From contig JANAVB010004000.1 in the NCBI GenBank assembly GCA_029216955.1, positions 3,967,083 through 4,031,082 of the forward strand: a DNA stretch of 64,000 nucleotides, given 5' to 3'. Within the stretch, counting starts at the first letter, position 1. Every line of letters starts with the position of its first letter. The stretch comes from Iris pallida. Its lineage: Eukaryota > Streptophyta > Magnoliopsida > Asparagales > Iridaceae. The position numbers and the translations under genes were made by a program. The notes below the pieces were generated by a model. It worked only from the letters and a program-made list of their open reading frames with translations, searched no databases and had not been told where the DNA came from. Shown here piece by piece: positions 9,960 through 22,600 of the stretch.

Positions 9960-12900
9960 ATGGAAAACATTAATGCTTCGCTCCTCCAATCGGACTTCTG
10001 CAAGTTGGAAAAGTTCGATGGAGAGCACTATCAAGTCTGGAAGAGAAAGATTTACCTTACTCTTCAACTAAAAGACGTTGATCATGTTCTATTGGAGGAA
10101 GAACCCTCTGTTCCAGACACTGGATCTACTGCCGCAATCAACGCGGCTACCAAACTCCAGGCCAAGTAGAGAAAGGAAAATAGCATCTGCATGCTTCTCA
10201 TTCTGAATGCTATGGAGGATTCCCTGGCAGAATCCTACTCGAAGAAGGAACTTGCCAGAGACATATGGGAGTCTGTAGAAAATCTGTATGAAGAAGACAG
10301 GAACAGGAGCAAAATGTTTGTGGTTGAAAAATATCACAAATTGTTCTTTGAGGACGAAAAGTCCATGTTGCTCCAGGTGAAAGAATTTCTGAAGCTGCGT
10401 CAGAAACTGGAAGACGAAGAAATGCCCCTTCCCGACAAGTTTGTCGTCGGAGAGATCGTCTCAAAACTTCCTGCTGGATGGAGTACCTTCTATGCAAGGA
10501 TGCACAGAAAGAAGCTAGACATTAGCTTGGGAGATCTACTTCAAGAGATCCATGTTGAGGACGAGATGCGTTCCCAACAGAAGGTGGACACTCTGTCCAA
10601 ACAGTTGGCTAAAGCCAATCTTGTACAGACGAGAGATCCCAAGGGGAAGCAGGCGGCTTCTCATCCCAAGAAGAAGGACTTCACTAATCTGAAAGTGAAG
10701 GGTCCTTCATTCAAGCAACAGAAGACTAAGTCCCACGTGACTTGTTACAATTGTGGCAAGAAAGGCCACTACAAGAGTGAATGCAGATCTAAGCCTAAAC
10801 AATCAGATAAAGGTGAGCCTAACAGGGTTTCATTGGTTTCTAACATTGTTGCTATGATCGGACAGGTCACAACTGTGGGAGTTGACTCTGACTGGTGGAT
10901 AGACACTGGTGCGACTTGCCATGTCTGTTCTGGCAAGGAATGGTTCGTTACGTACCAGCCGATATCTGAGAAGGTTGTCATGGCGAACCAGGCCCAAGCT
11001 GAAGTTCTGGGGATCGGGACCGTGGAACTGAAACTCACTTCTGGGAACACTCTGACACTTCAAGGTGTAAAGCATGTTCCGGCGATTGCCAAGAACCTGA
11101 TCTCTGGGAGCCTGCTCTGCAACGCAGGCTTGAGGATGGACATCAATGCTGGTCAGATGGTGATGACCAAGAAAGGAACATACTTCGGGAAGACTTATCA
11201 AACCGAAGAAATGTTTAAAATTCAGCTTGTCAACCAGTTTGAAGACATTAATACAGTTGCATTTTCTGATTATTCTCTTGAGTTGTGGCATAATAGACTA
11301 GGACATGTTCATTATAAAAGAATTAATAAAATGTCTAGTCTAGGACTTATCTCCAAATGTGGGGGTAAGGTGGAGAAGTGTGAAGTGTGTGCTCAGACGA
11401 AGATCACAAGGAAACCCTTTCATCGGGTCAATCGAAGCACAGATCTTCTGGAGTTGGTGTACTCCAATATCTGTGACTTCAAATATTTCTCCACGAAGGC
11501 AGGGATGAAGTATTTCATAACCTTCATCGACGACTTCTCAAAATATGCATTCGTCTACTTGCTCAAGTCTAAAGATGAAGCCTTCGAGAAGTTCAAAGAG
11601 TTCAGGACCGAAGCTGAACGGCAGACTGGACAACAACTCAAGAGGTTAGGAAGTGATCGAGGTGGGGAGTACAGGTCTCATGAATTCGCATCGTTCTGCA
11701 AAGAACATGGAATCATATACGAGACTACTGCTCCATATTCTCCTCAATCGAATGGAGTAGCGGAGAGGAAGAACAGAACGTTGATAGAAATGATGAACTC
11801 AATGCTGCTAACCGTGGGTCTTCCTAAATGCTACTGGGGAGAAGCTGCATTGACGGCCACTTTTATTCTAAATAGAGTGCCATATGCAACTTCAGACGTA
11901 ACTCCTCATAAACTCTGGTTCAAAGTCAGACCAAACTTGAATGTCATTCGAGTGTGGGGGTGTCTGGCGTATGTGAAGCTCCCAGATCTGAAGATTCAGA
12001 AGCTAGGGACAAGGACTACGAAGGCGATCTTCTTGGGGTATGCCGAGAAAAGTGATGCTAGGAGATTTCTTGATATTGAGTCAAATCATATCATCGAATC
12101 TCGCGATGCTGAATACTTTGAAGACAAGTTTGCAAAAGACAAAAACATTGTTCTTTCGGACATTCCGGAAAATAATGTAGGTGCAAATGAGACTGAAATC
12201 TCATATGGGCCAGTAGTCCAAGAAGAAGCTGTTGTTGATGAAACAACTCTTGTACCAGAACTCGCAGAGCCGTCAGCTAAGCGAGCGAGGAGACCGAAAG
12301 ACTTCGGAGATGACTTTGTCACCTTTCATGTGGAAGCAGATCCGTTTACCTATGATGAGGCGATGAAGACCAGAGATGCTATCTTCTGGAAGGAGGCAGT
12401 GAATGACGAGTTTGACTCTATCACCTCCAATAACACATGGGTGTTGGTAGATCTACCTGAAGGAGAAAAGCCCATCGGATATAAATAGATCTTCAAGAAG
12501 AAGATGAAGGCAGATGGAACTATTGACAAGTTCAAGGCCAGGCTGGTAGCCAAGGGATTTTCTCAGAAACAGGGGATAGACTACTTTGACACGTACGCTC
12601 CAGTAGCTCGGATGACCACCATCAGGATGTTAATCGCTCTAGCAGCTATACATAAGTTGGTGATACATCAGATGGATGTAAAGACAATATTCCTGAATGG
12701 GGAGCTGACCGAAGAGATTTACATGTAACAGCCAGATGGATTTGTCGTCAAAGGTCTTGAAGACAAAGTCTACAAGTTGGTGAAATTATTGTATGGTTTG
12801 AAGCAAACTCCCAAGATGTGGCATGAGAAGTTTGACAAAGTTATTAGGTCAAACGGCTACAGAGTCAGCGAGACGGACAAATGTGTTTACACAAAATTTG

Positions 12901-13877
12901 CTGATGGAAGAGGAGTCATCGTTTGTCTATACGTGGACGATATGCTAATCCTAGGTACGGATATAGGCTGTGTCACAGAGACAAAGAAGTTCCTCTCAAC
13001 CAAGTTCAGTATGAAGGACTTGGGGGATGCAGATGTCATCTTGGGCATAAAGATCATCCGGACAGACACTGGAGTAGTACTGTCACATTCTCACTATATT
13101 GAGAAGATGCTCACACGCTATGGGTATAAGGATCTTCCAGGGATCGATACGCCATACAGGTGTGATCAGAAGCTGAAGCTAAACTCAAGGGAAAGCGTCA
13201 GGCAGCTGGAGTATTCTAGCGTTATCAGAAGTTTGATGTACGCAACTACTGTCACAAGGCCTGACATAGCTTTCGCCGTGGGAATGCTGAGTCAGTTCAC
13301 AAGCAACCCAGGGGTTGAGCACTGGAAAGCTGTGAAGCGGGTGATGAGATATCTCAAGAAGACTCAGACATATGCACTGCACTACAACGGGTATCCGACA
13401 GTAGTGGAAGGCTTCAGTGATGCTAGCTGGTGTTCAGAGGTGGAAAGCGAGAGATCCATAGGTGGATATATCTTTTCCTTGGGTGGAGCTGCTATATCGT
13501 GGAAGTCGAAGAAGCAGACAATACTCTCTCGTTCCTCCATGGAATCTGAATTCTATGTATTTGAAACTGCAGCAGATGAAGCAGAATGGCTTCGGAAGCT
13601 CATGTATGATCTTCCAGTGGTTGGGACTCAGATACCGGCAATACTGATATACTGTGACAACCAGGCGACTGCGGCGGTGGCATCAAATGACCTCTTCAAC
13701 GGGAAGAAGAGGATTGTGCGGTTGAAGCACAGGGCAGTACACGATCTTATCAAAAGAGGTATAATTGCAGTGGTTGATGTTCGGAGTCAGGAGAACCTGG
13801 CAGATCCGTTCACAAAGGGCCTCAAGTGCCAGTTGGTCGATAACACAGCTTGTAAAATGGGCTTGAAGGCATTCTGA
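9960..13877 (+). pseudogene. Ty1-copia gag-pol polyprotein, broken by three in-frame stops
   Basis: One frame of 1305 codons runs from the ATG 23 bp after the LTR to TGA at 13875. Domains in order: copia gag (starts MENINASLL, with LEKFDGEHYQVW), CCHC zinc knuckle C-x2-C-x4-H-x4-C at about residue 262, protease DTGA at 315, GAG-pre-integrase with HNRLGH, integrase core, RT with YVDD at 991-994, and RNase H. Stops occur at 10167 (TAG), 12486 (TAG, where the family usually has Trp) and 12726 (TAA, just before QPDGF). The first integrase catalytic Asp is Asn (YSNICD, residue 503); Asp566 and Glu602 keep the D-x35-E spacing. The stops fit single C-to-T or G-to-A changes. The product would have made reverse transcription and integration enzymes; this copy cannot. 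The lineage (Tork-like?) is not certain. Confidence 0.93.
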
Positions 13878-14949
13878 TAGTGTGTCTTTGTAATCCTACC
13901 ATAAAGTTTTATGCTATTAGTTCAAAGAGAAATCTACTAGGCATCTAACTTTTGGTTCAAAGGAGGATCACTGACTGGGAAACTATCAGGTAACAGTGGA
14001 TACTTGTTCTCTGGAACATGGAAGGGATACGGACCCATAACCACTGTTGTCTACTATGTATTTTCTGCGGAAAAAAACAGATCCTGTGGAAGGGTGGCTT
14101 AAACGCCTTAATGAGTTCTCAGGCAGAGTGAATGCCTGGTGTGCTTTACAGGAAGCACGGTAGAGCAGCACTATAAGGAGTGAAACTCTATGCTACAGTG
14201 GGGTGACTCCACCATGAGGTTCCCAGGTAGGGGTAATGCCTCGGCCTTGCAAGCCAAGTCATAGCGGCGTAGCACCGCAAATAGGCAGGTAGCCTAATGC
14301 TGTATGACGTAATTAAAGAGTTGTAGACAGCACTACAAAGGGGAGGATGGCCCCATGTTATAGTGGCACGACACCACGATGAGGTACCCAGGTAGGGATA
14401 AAGCCTCAGCATTGCAAGCCATGTCGTTGCGGCGTAACACCACAAGGAAGCCTTAGGCTTCATGCTGAGTAGATTGGCACTACAAAGAGGCTGAGACCTC
14501 ATGCTACAGTAGTATGACACTACGATGAGGTTCCTAGGTAGGGGTAATGCCTAGGCTTCCGGCCATGTCATAGCAGCGTAGCACCGCAAGGAAGCGCAAG
14601 CTTCATGCCATATCTCTTTAATAAAGAACTCACCTATAGTGTATGGAAAGAGATATCAGGCCATCTCTTGAGGGTAAACTTGTAGATGCCCAAAATTATA
14701 CATTGAAACCAGGCTGGCACGGGGCCTTTAATGTGCAGCCAGAAGCACACGTAACTACACTTTGTGAGTGGGAAGAATTATAATTGTGGTACAGAATTCA
14801 AGGCGTAGTCCATTCTTGTATCACATTGTTATTTAACCCATGCGGGAAGATTCAAGTCGTCAGCGACATCTATCCTAATGCAAAATGGACAGTTACTGTG
14901 GGGAACGCTCAACCCTGGACACATATATATGTTGTGATATGTGGGGGAT
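13878..14949 (+). other. Non-coding region between copia pol and 3' LTR, with about 155-bp tandem repeats
   Basis: About 1.07 kb without a gene. Between about 14160 and 14600 roughly three units share GATGAGGT(T/A)CCCAGGTAGGG, then AATGCCT, then GCAAGCCA(A/T)GTC, then GCGGCGTA(G/A)CACC and an ACTACAAAG segment. The region ends with the polypurine tract at about 14938-14949. Confidence 0.75.
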
Positions 14950-16271
14950 TATTGGTGCTTTCTTTACATGGAGAGAGGTTGCTCTCAACATGCCTTGTAA
15001 AAATTTTTAGTCCCACATCAGAAATGCACCATGAGTTATCTCAACATATATACTTGGGTGTGTTGTTGAGAGATGCACATGGGGTGGTGACCCTAAGGAG
15101 GGAACCATGTGGGCGATTTTACTAGGAGGTAAGAATAAAGGCTCCAAGGATTAAGCATTAATGCTTTTGTCATTCTCTTGGATTAATTTCATTTGGAGCT
15201 AAGCCCCAAAGGGACTTAGCGACTCGGACTCGGACTCGGACTCGGGCTCATGGGCTCGTGAGGCGTAATGTGGCATATTGTTGGCGCACTTTGCACTTAG
15301 CACGTCAGCAGTCATGCGGTCTTATGCGGCATGCGGCTCATATGCGGCCTTATGCGGCCACGCGACTATGCGGCATACGGCCATGCAGCCCATGCGGCTC
15401 ATACGGCTCATGCGGTCCATGCGGTCCATGCGGCTCATGCGGTCCATGCGGCTCATGCGGTCCATGCGGCTCATGCGGTCCATACGGTCCATGCGGCTCA
15501 TGCGGTCCATGCGGCTCATGTGGTCCATGCGGTTCATGCGGTCCATGCGGCTCATGTGGTCCATGCGGCTCATGCGGTTCATGCGGTCCATGCGGCTCAC
15601 GTGGTCCATGCGGCTCATGCGGCCAGGACTGTTACTGCCGCATGGAGGGTTTCGCTGACTGTGCAGACTACAAGTCAGTTATGGAAAGACTAATTTAATG
15701 TGATTAATTTAGATCCTATCTTTGTGGGATTTGAATTAATTTCGTTGCTATCTTTATGGGATTTAAATTAATCTCGTTGCTATCCTTTTGGGATTCGATT
15801 CAATCTTTCCATAACTGAAGAGACGGCTAGGGTTTCCACCCTCTCTCTATAAATACTCTCTTCTGGCCTCCTTTGTGGAAACCACAAAAAAATACAAGTC
15901 AGAAAAGGAGAAAGAGAGAGAGAGAGAGCTGCTGTCGCCATTGCAAGTCCATCCGAGGAGTCAGAATAGAGGTGACTTCGAGCGATCCACAAGTTCTTCA
16001 AACTTGCTGGTTCCTGGAAGCAGATCGTGTGGGGCAAATCTTGCTTTGAGCAAAGGTGTTTTGACACCCCAGCATTGTTCTTCTTCTCATCTCTCTCTAG
16101 ATTATTGTAACTCGTTCTGTCCCAATTGTAACACGTTTGCAAGGAAGAACGAGAGATCTTCTCTTCTCTATTTCCCTGCTCTATATTGTAATCGGGTTAT
16201 TTGGTATTTGTATCATCGTAGATCTTTGTTGCATCTGTTTTACCATCTTTGATCAAGCCCCGGGACTAACA
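14950..16271 (+). repeat. Copia 3' LTR (1322 bp)
   Basis: Matches 8646-9936. The first bases read TATTGG instead of TGTTGG, a G-to-A change of the terminal dinucleotide. It is longer because it has extra sequence near 15225-15305 (a repeated GACTCG and a TTTGCACTTAGCA segment) and a different minisatellite arrangement. Confidence 0.93.
15311..15624. repeat. 9/18-bp minisatellite in the copia 3' LTR
   Basis: Same ATGCGGCTC/ATGCGGTCC array as in the 5' LTR but with a different order and number of variant units, so the two arrays have rearranged since insertion. Confidence 0.95.
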
Positions 16272-16276
16272 ATAAT

Positions 16277-17134
16277 ATGGTGTTAGCTTCACCAACCGAG
16301 ATCCGTAGGGCTCTCAAATTATGTCTGGTTTGAATTTTTTTGACCAGAGAAGCATGATTGGTATATAAATTATTGCATTTCTTGAGCTTTTTTCCTATTG
16401 CTTCTTAGACGTGACTGTTTGTGGTTTTGAAGAATGATTTATTTATTGTGAAATAATTGTTTTGCTATAATTCAATTAAAAATATTCTTCGATTTGAAGA
16501 ATGATTTATTTATCATGGAGTAGTTGTAATCAATATTATCGTATAATATTTTTTCTGAAAGGTTTCACTCTTGGTACATGTATGAATTATACAAAATACT
16601 TTTACAAATTACTTTTACAAATTACAATTTTTATAATGACTATGTTTAGAAGACTCTAACTATGATATACATCATGTCTTTATTTTACTAGCTTTATGCT
16701 AACAAGGTGAATTATGATATAAGAAATAAAAGGGAAAGAAAATATTGCTTGTTTCTCTAATTTTAATAAGTTATGTACTCTCCTGTAGTAGCTGGAGGTC
16801 TTGCTATCCTCTAAATAGAAAGACCAATAGAGACTTGTTATTACTGACAAACTTGAATTATTTCCATATATCATTTGGTCAGACACATGTTCATAATTAT
16901 TTTATGTCCAAGTCCAGTTCATAAATCTGCCTAGGTGTTAACGACAACTAGTGCTGGATTAACCACTTGTAAGTGAATTTCATGATCTAGGGCATGTAGT
17001 TCTATTTTTCTCGTGGTAGTAATATTTTATAGATGATTCTAATTAGTTGTCGCAAAGCAATTATTTTTATAGTACCAGTTGTTTTACTCCTATTAGGGGC
17101 CACATATAGATATGATGAGTAAAAATATATAATA
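16277..17134 (+). other. Decayed internal sequence of the large nested element (continued)
   Basis: AT-rich, no gene recognised. It lies between the copia insertion and the CACTA insertion. A local direct repeat (GAAGAATGATTTATTTAT) occurs near 16430 and 16496. Confidence 0.35.
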
Positions 17135-17154
17135 CACTACCAAAATACAAGAAA

Positions 17155-17400
17155 ATAGCGACTGAAATTTAGCGATGGCGTAATCAGTCGCCAATTAGCG
17201 ACCGAGAAGCAACTTACCGGCGACGAATTTTTTCACTTAAATTTTTTATAAGTTTAGCGACGGATCAGCGACCATTTAGCGACGGAATATGTCAACCGAC
17301 TGATTAGCGACAGATATATACGTCGCTAAGTTGCTGTAAATGTCGACATTTTCATGTAGCGACAAAAAATTCCCGTCGCTAATTTGCTGTAAAAATTCGA
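17155..17400. repeat. Left subterminal AGCGAC repeats of the CACTA element
   Basis: TTAGCGA, TAGCGAC and CGTCGCTAA motifs recur about ten times in both orientations. In this superfamily such repeats are the binding sites of the TNPA-type protein. Confidence 0.8.
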
Positions 17401-17994
17401 AAGTTACTTAAATTTTGAAAATTTCCCAATCTCTCTCTTGTATGACCGATTGTAGGAACGAGTTGTAAAGCGTAATACTCTAGAGGGGGGGTGAATAGAG
17501 TAGGCAGCGGAAATTAACTATTTAAAAATATTAGTAACAAGATCACAAATAATATATATGTAAATAAAAAGTAGAGAGTAGAGAGCAAACGCAAACACAA
17601 GGATGTATACTGGTTTCCCTCTTGTGAGGACTAGTCCAGTCGGAAGAACTCTAGCTTCCAGTTGAATCCACTATGGAAAATCACCACAAGTTTTCATCCG
17701 AAGTTCTTGCAACTTCTACAACGCGAGCTTTGATCCGAAGTACTCGACCAACTTCAATTGTGAAGAGTCTTTCTTCAATCAAGCCTCTGATTACAATCGC
17801 TCTGAAACTTCTAGGCCGTACCGTACTGGCAAAATGAATAGAGGATTGTAACTGGCTTGGGATTTGAAAATGAATATCTCAGAATACTTTGGAAGAAGTA
17901 GTAGGATTATAGAGTAGAGATATGAAAGTGAATTGGTGTATGAGTGAATTGAAATGATTGAAATCCTTCTCTATTTATAGTTTTTCCAAAGGCA

Positions 17995-18165
17995 GAATTC
18001 TGACAGAATTCGGGCAGAATTCGGACAGAACTCTATGAGAAAATCTCGTTGGGATCCGTAACTGCAGGGAGACCAAGTTCAAAAAGCAACGTTCACTAAC
18101 CGAACTCTGGCCGAACTCTGGCCGAATTCGGGCCGAATTCTGTTAGGGTTCTGTTAGGGTTTTTG
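17995..18165. repeat. Short GAATTC-rich minisatellite
   Basis: Decamer-like units of the types GGGCAGAATTC, GGCCGAACTCT and GGCCGAATTC recur about nine times, ending with TTCTGTTAGGG twice. They lie within the inserted LTR-like segment. Confidence 0.75.
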
Positions 18166-18472
18166 CAAATTAGTTTTTGGGCTTTTTGAAAAGTCAAACA
18201 GTTAGAAAGTAGTTTGGACTTTTGTAAGTGGGCTTGTTTTCAAAATGAAAGGGTATTTTGAAAACGTTTCTTGGGTAGCCTATTTGCCAGTACGATGTAG
18301 TGTACATCGTATTTCTAAACTCAATAAATATGAAAAATTACATTGATAAAATAGGAAAACCAAGAGCCCTTTGATGATGCCTTTCTTCAAATATTTGAGC
18401 AGACTTGAAGACGTCTTTTTCTTTGACGGCGGTCGTCCAAAGATAATCAGATCTGAAAATCTGAATACCTTT

Positions 18473-18536
18473 CGGGGGCTTCGCCCCCGAACCCCTGACG
18501 GGGGGCGCTGCCCCCTCGACCCATGTCCACTGACCG
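18473..18536. repeat. Two adjacent GC-rich hairpins
   Basis: CGGGGGCTTCGCCCCCG is a perfect inverted repeat. It is followed about 13 bp later by GGGGGCGCTGCCCC. The surroundings are AT-rich. Confidence 0.75.
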
Positions 18537-18889
18537 GGCAGCGGAACTTCCGATGCGAGGCCTCGGATAGGTCGTTAGGCAGTTCAGAGAAATCTTCTTG
18601 TGTAACGCCATCTTTGGCCCATCAATAATTCTCTATTGCATGTGTCCTGGTTTGACAAAGCTTGATCATGCTTACTGCTTGTCTATAAGAACATGTTAGA
18701 CGAACAAAACAATATGATACAAACATAGCAATATTGATATTAGGATAATGCTAAGTTTAAGTAGCAACATGATAGTGATTACATGAATATTAGTGATATC
18801 AATATGGTAAACTTAATTGATTAGCCATATTAAAAAACATGATATAATCATTGGGCTAATATCTCTCACTCTCAAAATCCTTCTCTCTC

Positions 18890-19240
18890 CTCCCCTCTTA
18901 TCCCCCCCGACCGACGATCACCCCCCGACTGCGGCCCCCTCCGGCGACCCCCCTCCGGCGCCCCCCCACTCCGGCCCCCTCCCACTTCTCCTCCTCCGAT
19001 CGAACCCCCTAACCACCCCCTCTTCTCCTCCTCTGTCGAGCCCCCACCTCCGGCGACCACCTCCCTCCGGCGTTCTCCCCCACTCCGTCCCCCCTCTTCT
19101 CCTCCTTCGAAACCCCGTACACCTTCCCTCTTCTCCTCCTCCGTCGTGCCCCCCTCCGGTGTCCCCCCCTCCGGTGACCACCCCCTCCGGTGTCCCCTCC
19201 TCCGGCGCCCCCCCTCCGACGTCCTCTCCGTGACCAACCT
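18890..19240 (+). repeat. C-rich, strand-asymmetric tract upstream of the transposase
   Basis: About 350 bp made of CCCCTCCGGCG- and CTTCTCCTCCTC-type units with almost no G-runs on the plus strand, so the minus strand is full of GG/GGGG runs. It ends at ACCTCTTCAAG|GTCCG, which could be an exon-intron border. It probably belongs to the transposase 5' leader. Confidence 0.7.
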
Positions 19241-19672
19241 CTTCAAGGTCCGAAACCCTAATCCCTAATTTGTATTTATTTTTATTTATGCTTTATTTGT
19301 GTTTTCTCAACATGTTCTAGGGTTTCAATTTTAATTTCGTGTTTGAAATTTATCGTTATAGTAGTGGGTATAGTAGATAAATAGAAATTTATCGTTATAA
19401 TAGTTTTAGAAATTTGACGGGACACGGACACAAAATAAATAGGTGTAGTAGTTTTAGATTACTAAGGTAATTGATTGATCAATGCGATATATACTTGAGT
19501 ATCACTTTGATACTTGAGTATCAACGTGATACCTAATTATACTAGGTTTGTTTTATGAGTGAATGTACGTGAGGGGTACGTCATACCAAGTTATACTAGG
19601 TTTGTTTTATTATACCAAGTGATATATAGCATCTTAATTCTTAGTGCAGAATCATTCACGTGGATTAGAACC

Positions 19673-22600
19673 ATGAGTCGCTACTTACTTGACCGTTCGT
19701 GGATGTACAATCGGCAACATGAGAGTATGATTGGCTTGACGGACGATTTTAAGGCGGACGTCGAGCAATTTCTCATATATGCAAGTAGCCATGCCGATTT
19801 CATGGACGAAAGGCACGTAAAGTGCCCTTGTGTCAAATGTAAGAATATACCATTTAGAGATGTGTCACTCGTGAGAGAGCACCTTTATAAGAAGGGTTTT
19901 ATGCCGAACTACAATGTGTAGATTAATCAAGGAGAATCTTCAGCTTCGTAATCTCAGTCCTTCTTTAATACCGAGGTGAGAGATTCTACTCTCGGAGATC
20001 ATTTTGAATATCGACAACCAACAAAATTGGCACGTGAGATGGTATTAGATTTTGCTGTGGCACGTAAGGATCCAAATCCTGATGCAAAGGAGTTCTACGA
20101 TATGTTCAAGCATGCTGATACTCTGTTATATCTGGGTTGTGATTCTCATTCGGTATTGTCGGTGGTGATGCAGCTGTTGAACCTTAAATCTGATTTTAAC
20201 TTACCGCAAGAATGCTATGACCGGATAATTCAGCTTGTAAGAGAGTTATTGCCAAAAGGATCAAATAATTTTCCTAAAAGCTTCTACAAGTCGAAGATGA
20301 TGATACGAAAACTCGGATTGGGCTACTAGAAGATAGACTGCTGTCAAAATGGTTGCATGCTATATTACAAGGAGAACAGTGATAAAGACAAATGCATTTT
20401 CTTTGACGAAGACCGGTACAAGCCAATTCGGGGCAAAGGAAAATTAATTGCCCGGACGCGGATGCGCCCGTACAAGTACATACAGTTCTTGCCAATCACA
20501 AAGAGGCTGCAGAGGATGTATATGTCTGTAAATACTGCACAACACATGACATGGCATAACAAAGAACAGAAGATGGATGAAGGAGAATTATCTTATCCTG
20601 CCGATGGAGAAGCATGAAAGCATTTTGATCGGTGTCATCCTGATTTTGCTGCGGAGCCTAGGAATGTTCGATTGGCTTTATGTTCTGATGGATTCACTCT
20701 ATTCAGACAGTCGGGGACGCAATACTCTTGTTGGTCGGTGATTTTGACCCCGTAAAATATACCACCGTGGATGTGCCTGAAAACTCCTTACATGTTCCTC
20801 ACACTTATCATACCCGGTCCAAGAAATCCAAAGAAGAACATCGATATCTACTTGCAACCATTGGTGGACGAGTTGAAACAATTATGACAGTTTTTCGTCC
20901 AGACGTTTGATATATCGATGGAGCAGAACTTTCAGATGAGGGCCATGCTCATGTGGACCATCAACGATTTCCAGCTTACGAGATGTTATCGGGGTGGAGT
21001 ACTCATGGTATTATGTCATGTCCGATCTGCATGGGGAAGAGTAAGGCATTCCGCCTTCAGAAGGGAGAAAAGGCATATTTTTTTTATTGCCACCGCCAGT
21101 TTCTTCCTTCGTCACATTCGTGGAGAAGGAACAGAGATGACTTCAGGGCTGGTAAACGGGAAGTATCTCTTCCCCTGTTGAGATTAACGGGAGATGTAGT
21201 TTGGGAAAAGGTTCGAGATTTACCAATTGTTATAGAAAATCTGGGATCGGGCCATCACATTGAAGGCTTCGGACAATATCACAACTGGATGAAACGGAGT
21301 ATCTTTTGGGATTTGCCTTATTGGCCGGACAATCTCATAAGAAACAATCTTGATGTCATGCATATTGAAAAAAAAATATTTGACAACATATTCAATACTG
21401 TGATGGATATTAAGGGAAAAACGAAAGACAATATTAAAATAAGGAAGGACTTAGAAATTATTTGCAAGCGTCCAGAGTTGTATCTGTCGCAAAGGTCCAA
21501 TGGTAACTGGGTGAAGCCTCCAGCACCATTTACATTGAGTAGAGATGATAAACTGATAATATGTAAATAAATTTCAAAGTTGAGATTTCCTGACGGTTAC
21601 GTATCGAATCTGGTGAGATGTGTCGATCTCAACGAACGCAGGTTGATAGGGATGAAGAGTCACGATTGTCACGTTTTCATGGAGCGATTACTTCCTATCG
21701 CTTTTAGAGAGATGGTACCTTCTCATGTGTGGACTCCGCTGGCCGAGTTATCTATCTTCTTTAGAGATTTGTGTTCAAGTAAGTTGACGGTGCAACATAT
21801 GCTAAAACTTGAGGAGAAATTTGTAGTGACGTTGTGTAAGTTAGAAAGGGTGTTCCCTCCCGGCTTCTTTGATAGTATGGAATATTTGTCGATTCATCTT
21901 GCATACGAAGCACGTGTCGGTGCTCCCGTCCATTATCGATGGATGTACCCATTTGAGAGGTATAAAATAATCTTCTAATTTGTAATTTTTTATTTAAATA
22001 ATTCTAATATTCAATATATTTCTTATAGATATCTAGGTCACCTGAAGAAGAAAGTGGGCAATAAGGCTCATGTAGAAGCTTCAATATGTGAAGCCTATAT
22101 CATTGAGGAGGTTTCTAACTTCTGCTCGATCTACTTCGATTCTCATGTCCGAACAAATTGGAATAGAGCGCCAAGGAATGATAAAGGTGATATCAATGCA
22201 CCGAACGAAGGAATCCGTACAATCTTCAATGTGGGGGACAAGCCAACAAGTGCGACTAAATTACGGTGGTTGGATGACGATGAGTTTGAAGCCGCACATC
22301 GGTATATATGCCTCAATAGCGGTATCCAAGAGATGGAAGATATTGAAAAGTAAACGACACCATTTAGTCATTCTAAATTCGATATTTAGAAGTGTGCTAA
22401 CGTTTCTTCCTATTATTACAGTACTTTTAGAGCTGAGATTAGAATGGAAAGACCTGATATTGATGATGATGATCTTGCTAGAGAGGTCGATATGAAGTTT
22501 CCGTCGTGGTTCCGAAATTATGTAAGGATTATAATCATTAGCCATTCTAAATTCGATATGTTATTACCCACACTTTGTCTAATGACTTTTCTGATACTAC

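Larger units (their letters stand above)
8646..16271 (+). mobile_element. Complete Ty1-copia retrotransposon, 7626 bp
   Basis: LTRs 8646-9936 and 14950-16271 are nearly identical and end in CTAACA. The flanks are ATAAT on both sides (8641-8645 and 16272-16276), a perfect 5-bp target duplication. TATGTGGGGGAT precedes the 3' LTR as polypurine tract. The order gag, protease, integrase, RT, RNase H defines Ty1-copia. Three in-frame stops and a changed integrase residue make it non-autonomous. It sits inside the older copia-type element. Confidence 0.95.
17451..18800 (-). mobile_element. Copia-type LTR sequence inserted in the CACTA 5' region (right border uncertain)
   Basis: Read on the minus strand, the end shows ATTCACCCCCCCTCTAGAG and finishes CTCGTTCCTACA, the common 3' end of many plant copia LTRs. 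CTCTATTTATAG lies at about 17969. No primer-binding site follows, so it is probably a solo LTR. The start lies between about 18650 and 18870; no target duplication could be fixed. Confidence 0.5.

Noticed and set aside
14188..14520. 110-codon minus-strand frame
   Set aside because: Repeated because the DNA is a tandem repeat in a copia spacer; no domain.
18817..19246. Pro-rich frame on plus and Gly/Arg-rich frames on minus
   Set aside because: Low-complexity C-rich tract; no domain, and frames are open on both strands by composition.
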